A stretch of DNA of 45,667 nucleotides from Rhodobacter sp. (GTDB lineage: Bacteria > Pseudomonadota > Alphaproteobacteria > Rhodobacterales > Rhodobacteraceae), in contig JADCEL010000056.1 of the NCBI GenBank assembly GCA_020250125.1, forward strand, positions 1 to 45,667, in the 5' to 3' direction. This document shows positions 24,421-34,177 of this stretch, one piece after another (position 1 is the first letter of the stretch; each line of letters opens with the position of its first letter). Under the pieces are notes generated by a model. The model did not search any database. It was not told the origin of the DNA and saw nothing but the letters and a program-made list of their open reading frames with translations. The translations under genes were made by a program, and so were the position numbers.

Positions 24421-25725
24421 ATGACCATATCCTCTTCTCTGAATGCCGGGGTTGCCGGGCTGAACGCCAATGCGACGAAACTGGCGACCATCTCGGACAA
24501 TATCGCGAATGCGTCGACCTTCGGCTATCGGCGCACTGTGGCCGACTTCAACTCGCTTGTGTTGCAGGGTGGCGGGTCCAGCAGCTATTCGGCGGGCGGC
24601 GTGCGCGTGTCCACCATGCGGCTGATCGACCAGCGGGGATCGCTGGTTGGTTCCACCAATGCCACAGATCTTGCGGTTGACGGACGGGGCATGCTTCCCG
24701 TCACAACGGAAAAGGACGTGAACCGCGGCGGGGCCACCTATCCGCTCAGCCTGATGACAACCGGTTCGTTCCGGCCCGATGGCCAGGGTTATCTCAAGAC
24801 GGAATCGGGGATGGTCCTGCTGGGCTGGATGGCGGACACGGACGGAACGATTCCCAACTTTCCGCGTGTCAGCAACGCCGGGCTTCAGCCGGTGCGCATC
24901 AACCTCAACCAGTTCACCGCCAACCCGACCACCGAAATTGCCTTCTCGGTGAATCTGCCTGCGACGGCGACTGCCTCGACCAGCAGCGGCGATGAGGAAT
25001 CTCTTGCGCTTGAGTATTTCAACAACGTCGGCATCTCTGAAACGCTGGATGTGACCTTTGAACCGACCGTTCCGGCAACCGGCTCTTCGAACACCTGGAC
25101 GATGACCCTGCGCGACTCTGCATCGGGCGGCAGTGTCATGGGGTCGTACACGCTGGTCTTCAACACGGCGGCCGGATCGGGGGGCACGCTGTCGTCCGTG
25201 ACGACGGTTTCGGGTGGTGCCTATGACGCCGCGACAGGCACCATTCCCGTGACTGTGGCCGGCGGGTCCATTGCGCTGTCGATCGGCAGGCTGGGCGCGC
25301 CCGACGGCATGACGCAACTGTCTGACAGTTTTGCCCCCGTCTCGATCACAAAGAACGGCTCGCCCGTGGGAAATGTCACCTCGGTTCAGGTCGATTCGAA
25401 GGGCGATGTCTACGCCATTTACGATCAGGGGTTCACCCGCCGCATCGGCCAGGTGCCACTGGTGGACGTGCCGAACGTGAACGGTCTGGTCGCGCTGAGC
25501 AATCAGACCTACCAGGTCTCGCCCGAAAGCGGCCCGATGTTTCTGTGGGATGCCGGCGACGGTCCGACGGGCACGGTGCTTGGATTTGCACGCGAAGGGT
25601 CCGCCACCGACGTGGCCGAAGAACTGACCCAGCTCATCGTGACCCAGCGCGCCTATTCTTCCAATGCCAAGGTCATCCAGACCGTCGACGAGATGCTGCA
25701 GGAAACGCAGAACATCAAACGCTAG
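24421..25725 (+). CDS. flgE: Flagellar hook protein FlgE
   Basis: A 434-residue protein that polymerises into the hook. It starts with the conserved rod/hook N-terminal motif SLNAGVAGLNANATKLATISDNIANASTFGYRR (split here for reading; residues 5-37) and ends with the matching C-terminal helix VTQRAYSSNAKVIQTVDEMLQETQNIKR. The central part is Ser/Thr/Gly-rich and variable. GAAAAGGG precedes ATG 24421. It is first of a compact block with flgK 19 bp downstream and lies behind a CtrA-type site. Confidence 0.93.
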   Translation: MTISSSLNAGVAGLNANATKLATISDNIANASTFGYRRTVADFNSLVLQGGGSSSYSAGGVRVSTMRLIDQRGSLVGSTNATDLAVDGRGMLPVTTEKDVNRGGATYPLSLMTTGSFRPDGQGYLKTESGMVLLGWMADTDGTIPNFPRVSNAGLQPVRINLNQFTANPTTEIAFSVNLPATATASTSSGDEESLALEYFNNVGISETLDVTFEPTVPATGSSNTWTMTLRDSASGGSVMGSYTLVFNTAAGSGGTLSSVTTVSGGAYDAATGTIPVTVAGGSIALSIGRLGAPDGMTQLSDSFAPVSITKNGSPVGNVTSVQVDSKGDVYAIYDQGFTRRIGQVPLVDVPNVNGLVALSNQTYQVSPESGPMFLWDAGDGPTGTVLGFAREGSATDVAEELTQLIVTQRAYSSNAKVIQTVDEMLQETQNIKR

Positions 25726-25744
25726 CAGGTGACAGGATCTTGCC

Positions 25745-27202
25745 ATGAGCCTATCTCTTTCCTTGTCCAGTGCGATGTCCGGTCTGCAGGCAAGCGCCCG
25801 GTCCGCCGAGCTTGTGTCCAGCAATGTGGCCAATGCGCTGACCGATGGCTACGGGCGGCGCGAGATTCAGCTTGCGGCACGCAGCCTGGGCGGAACGGGA
25901 AACGGTGTCGGAATTACCGGCGTTTTCCGGGTAAGCGATCAGATCCTGTTGTCGGATCGCAGGGTCGCCCAGGCCAACATGGCGGGCAGCGCCGTGCTGG
26001 CCGACGCCTTCGCCAGGTTTGAGGCGGTGATCGGCACGCCCGGGGATGCGGCATCCCTTGGCGGCAAGATCGCCGGGCTGGACCAGGCCCTGCTCTCGGC
26101 ATCCGGCCGGCCCGAAAGCGAACAGCGGCTGGCGGCGGTTCTGACGGCGGCACAGGGACTGGCCAACCATGTCGGCAAAGCCTCGATCGCCGTGCAGATG
26201 GAACGCGAGCGGGCGGATGACTCGATTGCCGAGAATGTGAAAGAGCTGAACGACACCCTTGCCAAGGTGGCGGCGCTGAACGCGCAGATCCTCAAGCAGG
26301 TTGTTGCAGACCGCGATGCCTCTCCGCTGATGGACCAGCGCCAGCAGCTGATCGACAAGATCGCCGAAATCGTGCCCCTGCGCCAGATCGACAGGGAGAC
26401 GGGGCGGATCGCGCTGATTTCAACCGGGGGGGCCGTTCTGCTGGACGGCCGGCCCGCATTGTTCGGCTTTACGCCCGTAGGCAGGATCACCCCGGACATG
26501 ACGCTGGAGTCGGGGGCGCTTTCCGGCCTGACGATGAACGGCAAGCCGGTGATCTTTGGCGAGGGGTCCGGCAAGCTTGACGGCGGGGCGATGGCCGCGA
26601 ATTTCCGTCTGCGCGATGTCGAGGCACCCTTGCAGCAAAAGCGGCTGGATGCGGCGGCCCGTGACCTGATCGCCCGCTTTGCCGATCCTTCGGCCGACAC
26701 CACGCTGCCCGCCGGTGCGCCGGGCCTGTTCACCGATGCCGGGGCGGCCTTCACTGCCGCAACCGAAACCGGACTGGCGGGGCGGCTTGCGGTCAATACG
26801 GCGGCCGATCCGGCAAAGGGCGGCGCGCTTTGGCGCCTGCGCGACGGGCTGGGTGCCACCGCCGAAGGACCGCCGGGCGAAGCCGCGCTGCTGACCGCGC
26901 TGCGCGGGCGTCTGAACGCCTTCATCTCTCCGGCATCCGGCGGGTTCGAGCCGGGGGCGCGCAGCTTTTCGGGCCTTGCGTCTGATGTGCTGTCCTATGT
27001 CTCACGGGCGCGCAACGGGGCAGAGGCCGAGCAAAGCTATGCCGCAGCCCGCCACGATTCGCTGCGCGCCGACGAGCTTGCCGCAGGCGTCGACACCGAT
27101 CAGCAACTGCAATCCCTGCTGCTGATCGAGCGGGCCTACGGCGCAAATGCACAGGTCATCAAGACCGTCGATTCGATGATCCAAATCTTGCTGGGAATAT
27201 AA
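25745..27202 (+). CDS. flgK: Hook-filament junction protein FlgK
   Basis: A 485-residue hook-associated protein 1, located between hook and FlgL. The N-terminal segment SAMSGLQASARSAELVSSNVANALTDGYGRREI and the C-terminal LIERAYGANAQVIKTVDSMIQILLGI form the coiled ends shared by axial proteins. The region around residues 135-215 (DSIAENVKELNDTLAKVAALN) is helical, as in the family. Its stop is 2 bp before flgL, so the two are cotranslated. Confidence 0.92.
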   Translation: MSLSLSLSSAMSGLQASARSAELVSSNVANALTDGYGRREIQLAARSLGGTGNGVGITGVFRVSDQILLSDRRVAQANMAGSAVLADAFARFEAVIGTPGDAASLGGKIAGLDQALLSASGRPESEQRLAAVLTAAQGLANHVGKASIAVQMERERADDSIAENVKELNDTLAKVAALNAQILKQVVADRDASPLMDQRQQLIDKIAEIVPLRQIDRETGRIALISTGGAVLLDGRPALFGFTPVGRITPDMTLESGALSGLTMNGKPVIFGEGSGKLDGGAMAANFRLRDVEAPLQQKRLDAAARDLIARFADPSADTTLPAGAPGLFTDAGAAFTAATETGLAGRLAVNTAADPAKGGALWRLRDGLGATAEGPPGEAALLTALRGRLNAFISPASGGFEPGARSFSGLASDVLSYVSRARNGAEAEQSYAAARHDSLRADELAAGVDTDQQLQSLLLIERAYGANAQVIKTVDSMIQILLGI

Positions 27203-27204
27203 CG

Positions 27205-28206
27205 ATGACGCTGTCTTCCATCGGCGATCTTGCGCGCAGCTTTACCTTGCGCAACCAGACGACACAGCTGAAGGCCGAACTTGAACAGCGCTCGCAAGAG
27301 GTGACCACGGGGCGCATCAGGGATATCGGACGCGCCGTAAGGGGTGACTTTACCGCGCTGACGGCACTGGATGCGACGCTGGCCCGGCTGGATGCCTTCA
27401 AATCCGTAACGACCGAGGCCGCGCTTTCGACGCAGGCCATGCAATCGGCGCTTGCCACCGTCTCGGACATGTCGGGCAAGCTGGGTTCTGCCCTTCTTTC
27501 GGTGACAAGCCCGGGAAACCCGACATCGGTCGATGCAGTGGCCAAGGATGCGCTGGCGCAGTTCCGCTCTGCCGTGGCAACCTTCAATGCCCGGGTCGGC
27601 GACCGCAGCCTGTTCGGCGGGACCGAAACGCGCTCTCCCGCCCTGGCCCCGGCTGATGTGATTCTTGACGCGGTGGTTGCCGCAGCCGCGTCTGCAACCA
27701 CCGCGCAGGGCGTGGCAGCGGCGGTCGACGCCTGGTTTGCCAACCCGGCCGGCTATGCAGCCGTTGCCTATACCGGGGGGCCTGCCCTTTCCCCCGTGAC
27801 GGTGGCCGAGGGTGAAGCGGTTGCGCTGGATGCGACGGCGGCCGATGCCGGTGTGCGCGATACGCTCAAGGGGCTGGCCCTGGCTGCGATGCTGGACAGG
27901 GGGACACTGGGCGGAAATGCGGCCCAGCGCGCCGAACTGGCGAAAACCGCCGGGGCCGTGCTGATGGAGGCGGCCGATGCGCGGGGTGCGCTGGCCGCCC
28001 GGATCGGCACAGCGCAAGAGCGCACAGCGAATGCGGCAACACGCAATTCGGCCGAAGCGACGGCCTTGCAGATTGCACGGATTGGCATCGTGTCCGCAGA
28101 CCCTTACGAAGCCGCAACGGCCCTGACCGAAGCGGAAAGCCAACTGGACACGCTCTATGCCGTAACCGCGCGCCTGTCGCGCCTGAGCCTGGCGAATTAC
28201 CTGTGA
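27205..28206 (+). CDS. flgL: Hook-filament junction protein FlgL
   Basis: A 333-residue flagellin-like hook-associated protein 3. The start SSIGDLARSFTLRNQTTQLKAELEQRSQEVTTGRI is typical of alphaproteobacterial FlgL, and FNARVGDRSLFGGTET marks the centre. The C-terminal helix QLDTLYAVTARLSRLSLANYL matches the axial-protein pattern. It is separated from flgK by 2 bp and overlaps flgI through GTGA at 28203-28206. Confidence 0.92.
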   Translation: MTLSSIGDLARSFTLRNQTTQLKAELEQRSQEVTTGRIRDIGRAVRGDFTALTALDATLARLDAFKSVTTEAALSTQAMQSALATVSDMSGKLGSALLSVTSPGNPTSVDAVAKDALAQFRSAVATFNARVGDRSLFGGTETRSPALAPADVILDAVVAAAASATTAQGVAAAVDAWFANPAGYAAVAYTGGPALSPVTVAEGEAVALDATAADAGVRDTLKGLALAAMLDRGTLGGNAAQRAELAKTAGAVLMEAADARGALAARIGTAQERTANAATRNSAEATALQIARIGIVSADPYEAATALTEAESQLDTLYAVTARLSRLSLANYL

Positions 28207-29300
28207 TCCGTCTGCTGGTGCTGCTTGCCTCGCTTGCCGCCCTGCCCGCTTTGGCGGCAGATATCCGCATCAAGGATCTGGTCGAATTCGACGGGGTGCG
28301 CGGCAACGATCTGGTTGGCTATGGCCTTGTGGTGGGCCTTGACGGAACGGGTGACGCCCTGCGCAGCAGCCCGTTCACCGAAGAGATCCTGTCCAATCTG
28401 CTGGAACGGCTGGGCGTGAACGTGGCGGGCGAACAGTTTCGTCCCAAGAACGTTGCATCCGTCTTCGTGACGGCCACCTTGCCGCCTTTTGCCCGTGCCG
28501 GATCGCAGATTGATGTGACCGTTTCCGCGATCGGCGATGCGCAAAGCCTGCGCGGCGGCACCCTGATCATGACCCCGCTGAACGGGGCCGATGGCCAGAT
28601 CTATGCTGTGGCGCAGGGGCCGGTCCTGGCCGGCGGGTTTTCCGCCGAAGGGGATGGTGCCAGCGTTGTGGAAGGTGTGCCGACATCCGGCTCCATCCCG
28701 TCGGGCGCGCGGGTGGAGCGTGAGATTGCCTTTGACTTTTCGGGACTGACATCGATCCGGCTGGCGCTGAGGACACCTGATTTCACCACGGCAGAGCGGA
28801 TCGAGGATGTGATCAACCGCAGTTTCGGACGCCAGGTTGCCGTGATGACCGATGCCGGCACCGTGGCGCTGGATGTCGTTGCGGCCAACATGCGCTCTCC
28901 CGCCCATGTTCTGGGCCGGGTGGAAAACCTGGTGATAGCACCCGAGTCCCGGGCGCGGGTCGTTGTGGATCAGCGCTCCGGCACCATCGTGATGGGGGCC
29001 GATGTCCGGATCAGCGAAGTCGCGGTGGCACAGGGCAATCTGACGCTGAGCGTGCAGGAATCGCCTCAGGTGGTTCAGCCGAATCCCTTTGCGCAGGGCA
29101 GGACCGTTGTGGTGCCGGATACCACCATTGATGTGACAAAGGAAAAGGGCACGGGCCTTGCAATGGTGACAGGGGGAACCACCCTGTCGCAGGTGGTGGC
29201 CGGGCTCAATGCGCTGGGTGTTGCGCCGAACGACATGATCGACATCCTGAAAAGCATCAACTCTGCCGGGGCGCTTCACGCCGAGTTCATCGTGCAATGA
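28203..29300 (+). CDS. flgI: Flagellar P-ring protein FlgI
   Basis: A 365-residue periplasmic protein that forms the P-ring in the peptidoglycan layer. A signal peptide (LLVLLASLAALPALAA) is followed by DIRIKDLVEFDGVRGNDLVGYGLVVGLDGTGD, diagnostic of FlgI. The C terminus LNALGVAPNDMIDILKSINSAGALHAEFIV is also typical. The start is GTG 28203, inside the flgL stop. Apart from the short cupin gene that follows on the other strand, no further flagellar gene is seen downstream. Confidence 0.95.
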   Translation: MIRLLVLLASLAALPALAADIRIKDLVEFDGVRGNDLVGYGLVVGLDGTGDALRSSPFTEEILSNLLERLGVNVAGEQFRPKNVASVFVTATLPPFARAGSQIDVTVSAIGDAQSLRGGTLIMTPLNGADGQIYAVAQGPVLAGGFSAEGDGASVVEGVPTSGSIPSGARVEREIAFDFSGLTSIRLALRTPDFTTAERIEDVINRSFGRQVAVMTDAGTVALDVVAANMRSPAHVLGRVENLVIAPESRARVVVDQRSGTIVMGADVRISEVAVAQGNLTLSVQESPQVVQPNPFAQGRTVVVPDTTIDVTKEKGTGLAMVTGGTTLSQVVAGLNALGVAPNDMIDILKSINSAGALHAEFIVQ

Positions 29301-29535
29301 CCTGCTGCGGCGGGTGCGGGCATTTGCCGGGGGCTTGCCGCACTGCCTGTGGCCGCAGCGCCGGACCCGATCCCAAGCGCCCCCGCAAACCCGGTGCGGG
29401 TGACGCCCGCTGCGGGCGCATGGGCAGGCCCGAACGTGTCCCGCAGGCCGGGGCCTGTCCTGCCGCCTGATCCCGCACGGCGCGGCAGGCGGAACAGCCG
29501 GGCTTTGCGCGGGCCGCGCGGCGCGCTTCGTTTGT

Positions 29536-29904
29536 TCACCCTTCGTCTGTGCTGAATTCCGGACCTGCGATATGGACAGCCAGAAGGCAGCCGTTCGGGG
29601 TGTGGGAATTGTGTTCGGTCCCATCGCGGTAGAACACCATGTCGCCTTTGCGAAGCACGGTGCCGTCGCTTTCGATCAGCTCGCCTTCCAGGATCAGGAA
29701 CTGCTCGTGCCCGTTGTGGCGGTGCCCGCGCGTCGTCATACCCGCAGGCATCCGGTAGACGTGAAAGCCGGTTCCCGGCGGCTGATCATCATCCAGCTGC
29801 AGGATTTCATCGCCCAGCGCCAGGCCATCGTCATAGACAAAGGGCCGGAAGGGGGCGTTGTGGATGTTGGCGATCTTGCGGTCATCGGGGTGGATGAGCT
29901 TCAT
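29536..29904 (-). CDS. Cupin domain protein
   Basis: A 122-residue single-cupin protein. The first metal motif is visible as GHRHNGHEQFLILEGEL (G-x5-H-x-H-x3-4-E-x6-G type) and the second as HNSHTPNGCLLAV. The short length, early YDDGLALGDEILQLDDDQPPG and lack of a DNA-binding part suggest a small metal-binding sensor or isomerase-type protein. Function is unknown. It is convergent to flgI and separated from trhO by about 370 bp. Confidence 0.82.
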   Translation of the reverse strand: MKLIHPDDRKIANIHNAPFRPFVYDDGLALGDEILQLDDDQPPGTGFHVYRMPAGMTTRGHRHNGHEQFLILEGELIESDGTVLRKGDMVFYRDGTEHNSHTPNGCLLAVHIAGPEFSTDEG

Positions 29905-30270
29905 TGCGGGTTCCGTCCTGGGTAAGGGGTGTCGTCCTGCATCGCGGCGATCATGGCCAAAGGCTTTGCGCCCTGTTTAACAGGGCAGAAGTACCGGCAA
30001 TGATCAAGGGTTGATCCGGGCGCCTGTCCGGTCGCCGCAGGTCAGGGCGGTGCCGCCCGCCGCACCGGCCCCGGCACCGTCCCGGTGACGGCGGCCACAG
30101 CAAGGCGGGCCTGCATTCCCCGATGCCCGGAATATCCGCATGGACCGCCGGCGGTGCCAATCATCCGGAAGCGGACGGAACAGCTTCCCCCCTTGGGGTC
30201 GCGGGTGCCGGTTGCATCCCGGTCCCGGATGGTCGCCATCCGCATCGCGGCACCGAACAGGATGCGGACC
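29905..30270. other. Gap without a recognisable gene
   Basis: About 366 bp between the cupin and trhO genes, both on the minus strand. The translations seen in several frames are low-complexity. The cupin promoter probably lies near 29905-30000, where the sequence is slightly less GC-rich, but no clear -35/-10 pair was found. Confidence 0.35.
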
Positions 30271-31176
30271 TCAGGCCCCGCCCAAATGCCAATCGCCACG
30301 GGCCTTTGCCAGCGCGATCTGATGCTGGCGTTCGCGGAACCGCTTCCTGTCCTGTCCGGTGTATTCCCCGTGGCAGGCCGGGCAGCATACGCCGTCTTCG
30401 AACGACGGATCGGCGCGGCCCTGTTCGGTGACAGGCCGGCGGCAGGCCCCGCAACTTGTCAGACCGCCGGGGCGCAGGCCGTGCCCCACCGAGACCCGCC
30501 TGTCGAAGACAAAGCATTCGCCTTCCCACAGGCTTTCCGCCTGGGGGACCTCTTCCAGATATCTCAGGATGCCGCCCTTGAGGTGAAAGACATCTTCAAC
30601 GCCCTGACCCAGCAACCAGTTCGTTGACTTCTCGCAGCGGATTCCGCCGGTGCAGAACATCGCAATCTTCTTTCCGGCGAAGCGTTCCCTGTTTGCCGAC
30701 CACCAGGCGGGAAAATCGCGGAAGCTGCGGGTCTGCGGATCAACCGCAGTGCGGAATGTGCCGATGGCCACTTCGTAGGCGTTGCGCGTGTCGATCAGCG
30801 CAACATCGGGCGATGTGATCAGCGCGTTCCACCCGGCCGGGCTGACATACTGCCCGGTTCCGGCACGGGGATCGACACCGGGCTGGCCCAGCGTCACGAT
30901 CTCTTGCTTCAGGCGCACCTTCATCCGGGCGAAAGGCATCGTTTCTGCCAGGCTTTCTGTCCATTCGAGGTCCGAGCAGCCGGGAAGCGCACGGATGTGA
31001 TCCAGCAGGGTGTCGATCCCCGCGCGCGGGCCTGCAACGGTTCCGTTGATCCCTTCACGCGCCAGAAGCAGCGTGCCCCCCAGCCCTTCGGCCCGGCAAA
31101 GGCCAAGCAGGGGCCCCTGCAGCGCCGCAGGATCGGAAAAGCGGGTGAACTGATACAGGGCAGCAACCGTCAGCAT
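30271..31176 (-). CDS. trhO: tRNA U34 hydroxylase TrhO (rhodanese-like)
   Basis: A 301-residue YceA/TrhO-type protein that hydroxylates uridine 34 of tRNA on the route to 5-methoxy- or 5-carboxymethoxyuridine. An N-terminal acylphosphatase-like part (REGINGTVAG, residues 40-49) is followed by a rhodanese domain with the active Cys175 in MFCTGGIRCEKS. A C-terminal Cys-rich segment has CGACRRP and CCPACHGEYT. ATG 31176 gives the family start LYQFTRF. The open frame reaches 31242 but that extension is not conserved. It is divergent from pncA. Confidence 0.92.
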   Translation of the reverse strand: MLTVAALYQFTRFSDPAALQGPLLGLCRAEGLGGTLLLAREGINGTVAGPRAGIDTLLDHIRALPGCSDLEWTESLAETMPFARMKVRLKQEIVTLGQPGVDPRAGTGQYVSPAGWNALITSPDVALIDTRNAYEVAIGTFRTAVDPQTRSFRDFPAWWSANRERFAGKKIAMFCTGGIRCEKSTNWLLGQGVEDVFHLKGGILRYLEEVPQAESLWEGECFVFDRRVSVGHGLRPGGLTSCGACRRPVTEQGRADPSFEDGVCCPACHGEYTGQDRKRFRERQHQIALAKARGDWHLGGA

Positions 31177-31277
31177 GCCGCCTGATAGGCCCGTCCGGGG
31201 CGGGTCTGCAAGCCCTTCGGCTTGACGGGGACAAGGCGGCACCCTACCGAAACACCTGACGCACAGCGGAGGCTGCG

Positions 31278-31886
31278 ATGCGACCTGCCACAGAGGCCCT
31301 GATCGTGATCGACCTGCAGAATGATTTCTGCCCGGGCGGCGCGCTGGCGGTCACCGGCGGGGACGGGATCATTCCCCGTGTCAACGCCTTGCTGCAGGAT
31401 TTCGCGGTGCGGGTGCTGACGCAGGACTGGCATCCAAAGGGTCACAACTCTTTCGCGGCCAGCCATCCGGGCGCTGCCCCCTTCAGCGTGACCGACATGC
31501 CTTATGGCCCGCAGGTGCTGTGGCCCACGCATTGCGTGCAAGGCACCCATGGCGCGGCCTTTCATGCCGGGCTGAATGCCGATGCGGCCCAGCTTGTGCT
31601 GCGCAAGGGGTTTCACCCTGACATCGACAGCTATTCGGCCTTTTATGAGAACGATCGCACCACGCCGACGGGACTGGACGGATACCTCAGGTCGCGCGGG
31701 GTCACATCGGTGACGCTGGTCGGGCTGGCCACGGATTTCTGCGTTGCCTGGTCAGCGGTAGACGCGGCGCGGCATGGTTATGACGTGACCGTGCTGGAAG
31801 GGGCCACGCGCGCCATCGACCTGAACGGGTCGCTGGCCACCGCACGCCGCCAGATGCGCGACGCCGGCGTGAAGGTGGAACACTGA
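31278..31886 (+). CDS. pncA: Nicotinamidase PncA
   Basis: A 202-residue cytosolic enzyme that deamidates nicotinamide to nicotinate. The catalytic triad is visible as Asp12 (VIDLQNDF), Lys110 (LRKGF) and Cys155 (ATDFCVAW). Metal ligands are Asp50, His52 and His56 in [11 protein letters not shown]. Its stop is one base from the pncB ATG, so both steps of NAD salvage are made together. Confidence 0.96.
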   Translation: MRPATEALIVIDLQNDFCPGGALAVTGGDGIIPRVNALLQDFAVRVLTQDWHPKGHNSFAASHPGAAPFSVTDMPYGPQVLWPTHCVQGTHGAAFHAGLNADAAQLVLRKGFHPDIDSYSAFYENDRTTPTGLDGYLRSRGVTSVTLVGLATDFCVAWSAVDAARHGYDVTVLEGATRAIDLNGSLATARRQMRDAGVKVEH

Positions 31887-31887
31887 C

Positions 31888-33180
31888 ATGGTCGATATTG
31901 CCACAAGGGTCTATAACCACAAATGGAAGATCGACCCGATCGTGCGATCCCTGATCGACACGGATTTCTACAAGCTTCTGATGTGTCAGTCGATTTTCCG
32001 CAACAAGCCCAGGACGGACGTTGCCTTTTCGCTGATCAACAGAACCATCTCGGTCCGGCTGGCCGATCTGATCGACGAGGGCGAGTTGCGCGAGCAGTTG
32101 GATCATATCCGCACGCTGCGCCTGTCGCGCGGCGAATCCACCTGGCTGCGCGGCAACACCTTCTACGGCAAACGCCAGATGTTCCGCCCCGATTTCATGG
32201 AATGGTTCGAAGGATTGCACCTGCCGCCCTACCATCTGGAAAAGCATGACGGCCAGTATCACCTGACGTTCGAAGGAAAGTGGCCCGAAGTCATGCTGTG
32301 GGAGATTCCGGCCCTGTCCACCCTGATGGAGTTGCGCACCCGCGCGGCGCTGAAGGACATGGGGCGGTTCGAGCTGCAGGTGCTGTACGCCCGCGCCATG
32401 ACCCGGCTTTGGGAAAAGGTGGAACGTCTGCGCGGCATCGACGGGCTGCGCCTGGCTGATTTCGGAACCCGGCGGCGCCATTCCTTTCTGTGGCAGGACT
32501 GGTGCGTGCAGGCCCTGATGGAAGGGCTGGGGACCAAGTTCACCGGCACGTCGAACTGCCTGATCGCTTACCGGCGCGAGACAGAGGCGATTGGCACCAA
32601 CGCCCATGAACTGCCGATGGTGTATTCGGCGCTGGCCGACAGTGATGAAGAGCTTGCCCATGCCCCCTATCAGGTTCTGGCCGACTGGCACGAAGAACAT
32701 GACGGCAACCTGCGGATCATTCTGCCCGATACCTACGGCACCGAAGGCTTTCTGCGCAATGCGCCGGACTGGCTGGCAAGCTGGACCGGAATCCGCATCG
32801 ATTCGGGCGACCCGGTGGCAGGGGCGGAAACGGCGATCCGCTGGTGGATGTCGCGCGGCGAAGACCCGCGCGAAAAGCTGGTGATCTTTTCCGACGGGCT
32901 GGACGTGGACAGGATCGAGCAGCTGCACCGCCATTTTGCCGGCCGCGTAAAGGTCAGCTTCGGCTGGGGCACCATGCTGACGAACGATTTTCGCGGTCTG
33001 GTGGCGGGCGATACGCTGGCCCCGTTCAGCCTGGTCTGCAAGGCGGTTTCGGCAAACGGCAGGCCCACCGTGAAACTGTCGGACAATCCCAACAAGGCGA
33101 TGGGACCGCCGGATGAAATCGCCCGTTACAAAAGGGTGTTCGGTGTCGGCGCCCAGGTCGCCGATGCGGTGCTGGTCTGA
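31888..33180 (+). CDS. pncB: Nicotinate phosphoribosyltransferase PncB
   Basis: A 430-residue enzyme that joins nicotinate to PRPP, giving nicotinate mononucleotide in the Preiss-Handler pathway, with ATP used to phosphorylate a histidine. That histidine is in [13 protein letters not shown]. Other hallmarks are [14 protein letters not shown] at the start, DFGTRRRHS, and [12 protein letters not shown] near the PRPP site. It follows pncA directly. Confidence 0.96.
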   Translation: MVDIATRVYNHKWKIDPIVRSLIDTDFYKLLMCQSIFRNKPRTDVAFSLINRTISVRLADLIDEGELREQLDHIRTLRLSRGESTWLRGNTFYGKRQMFRPDFMEWFEGLHLPPYHLEKHDGQYHLTFEGKWPEVMLWEIPALSTLMELRTRAALKDMGRFELQVLYARAMTRLWEKVERLRGIDGLRLADFGTRRRHSFLWQDWCVQALMEGLGTKFTGTSNCLIAYRRETEAIGTNAHELPMVYSALADSDEELAHAPYQVLADWHEEHDGNLRIILPDTYGTEGFLRNAPDWLASWTGIRIDSGDPVAGAETAIRWWMSRGEDPREKLVIFSDGLDVDRIEQLHRHFAGRVKVSFGWGTMLTNDFRGLVAGDTLAPFSLVCKAVSANGRPTVKLSDNPNKAMGPPDEIARYKRVFGVGAQVADAVLV

Positions 33181-33232
33181 CGCCGCACCACGCCCGACAA
33201 GTGGGCAAGGACGGACCGCCGCAACCGCCCGG

Positions 33233-34177
33233 TCAGGGCCAAAGCCCGCCCCCCTCCAGCACCCGCCGGGCCAAACCGACCGCCCTTGCAATATGGCTGC
33301 GGTGAATCGGATCGTCCGGTGCCAGTCGCGGCATGGTCCAGCCCACCGACGCACAGCAGCGCATCAGGGTGAAGACGGGGATCATCGCGGGGTCCAGCGG
33401 CCGGGTTTCGGCATAGCCTTCGGCCAGGGCCTGCGCGATCCGGGGCAGGGCCGGTTCGAACAGGTTCTGCGACAGCACCGTTCCCAGGTCGTACAGGCGG
33501 AAGCCGAAGCCCGAATCGTCAAAATCGATCAGGGACAGCCCGGATTCCCCCACGAAGACATTCTCGCGCAGGACATCGGCATGAATCAGCCCGAAGCTGC
33601 CGCTGGCGGCATGGTCCTGCACCCTGTCGCGCAGAAAGTCCCGCGTCCTGCGCAACAGGGCCGCGTCATCGGGCTGCAGGGCCGGATGATCCCAGAAGCG
33701 GCCCCAGAACGGTGTTTCCCCCAGCAGGCCGTCACTGTCCCACCGTATGCGCACGAAATCCGGCGGCAGCACCAGGGCATCGGTGGCGCTGTGCAACCGG
33801 GCGATCAGCCGGCCAAGGGCGCGGTGGCGCGCAACCTGCCCTGCCACATCGCCCGCAAGGGGCACGCCGGCCTCGCCCAGGGGCGTGCCGTCAACCCATG
33901 CCACGGCGGATGCAAGCCGGCCCGTGGACAGCGCCACCAGAAGCTGCCCGTCCAATGCCGGAACGGGCCGGGCCACCGGCACGCCCGCAGCGGCCAGGGC
34001 GCGACACCACCACAGTTCCGACCGGATGGCTGCGGCAGACTGGTAGCCTGCCCGGTGCAGCCGCAAGGCCGCGCGGCCTGACGGCAGCATCACGTCATAG
34101 ACCGCGTTTTCACGGTTGCGGATCAACTGCGGCCCGGTTCCGCCAAAGGCCCGTGCGGCCTCTTCCGCCCCGGTCAT
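33233..34177 (-). CDS. APH-type small-molecule kinase (hydroxylysine/ethanolamine-kinase-like)
   Basis: A 314-residue kinase of the aminoglycoside phosphotransferase / choline kinase fold. The catalytic loop is HADVLRENVFV (H-x-D-x4-N) and the metal-binding motif is IDFDDSGFG. A type of nucleotide-binding start (RNRENAVYDVMLPSGRAALRLHR) is visible at residues 19-41. It overlaps the class-III aminotransferase gene by ATGA. In animals the related kinase AGPHD1 phosphorylates 5-hydroxylysine, and a class-III PLP phospholyase then removes phosphate and ammonia. This pair fits that logic, but the substrate is inferred. It is not an antibiotic-resistance gene on this evidence. Confidence 0.8.
   Translation of the reverse strand: MTGAEEAARAFGGTGPQLIRNRENAVYDVMLPSGRAALRLHRAGYQSAAAIRSELWWCRALAAAGVPVARPVPALDGQLLVALSTGRLASAVAWVDGTPLGEAGVPLAGDVAGQVARHRALGRLIARLHSATDALVLPPDFVRIRWDSDGLLGETPFWGRFWDHPALQPDDAALLRRTRDFLRDRVQDHAASGSFGLIHADVLRENVFVGESGLSLIDFDDSGFGFRLYDLGTVLSQNLFEPALPRIAQALAEGYAETRPLDPAMIPVFTLMRCCASVGWTMPRLAPDDPIHRSHIARAVGLARRVLEGGGLWP

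Noticed and set aside
31702-33354. Minus-strand frame of 550 codons
   Set aside because: Antisense to pncB, and its composition is that of a shadow frame.
33233-34177. Aminoglycoside resistance kinase
   Set aside because: The fold is shared, but the coupling to an AGXT2L-type PLP enzyme points to metabolism.
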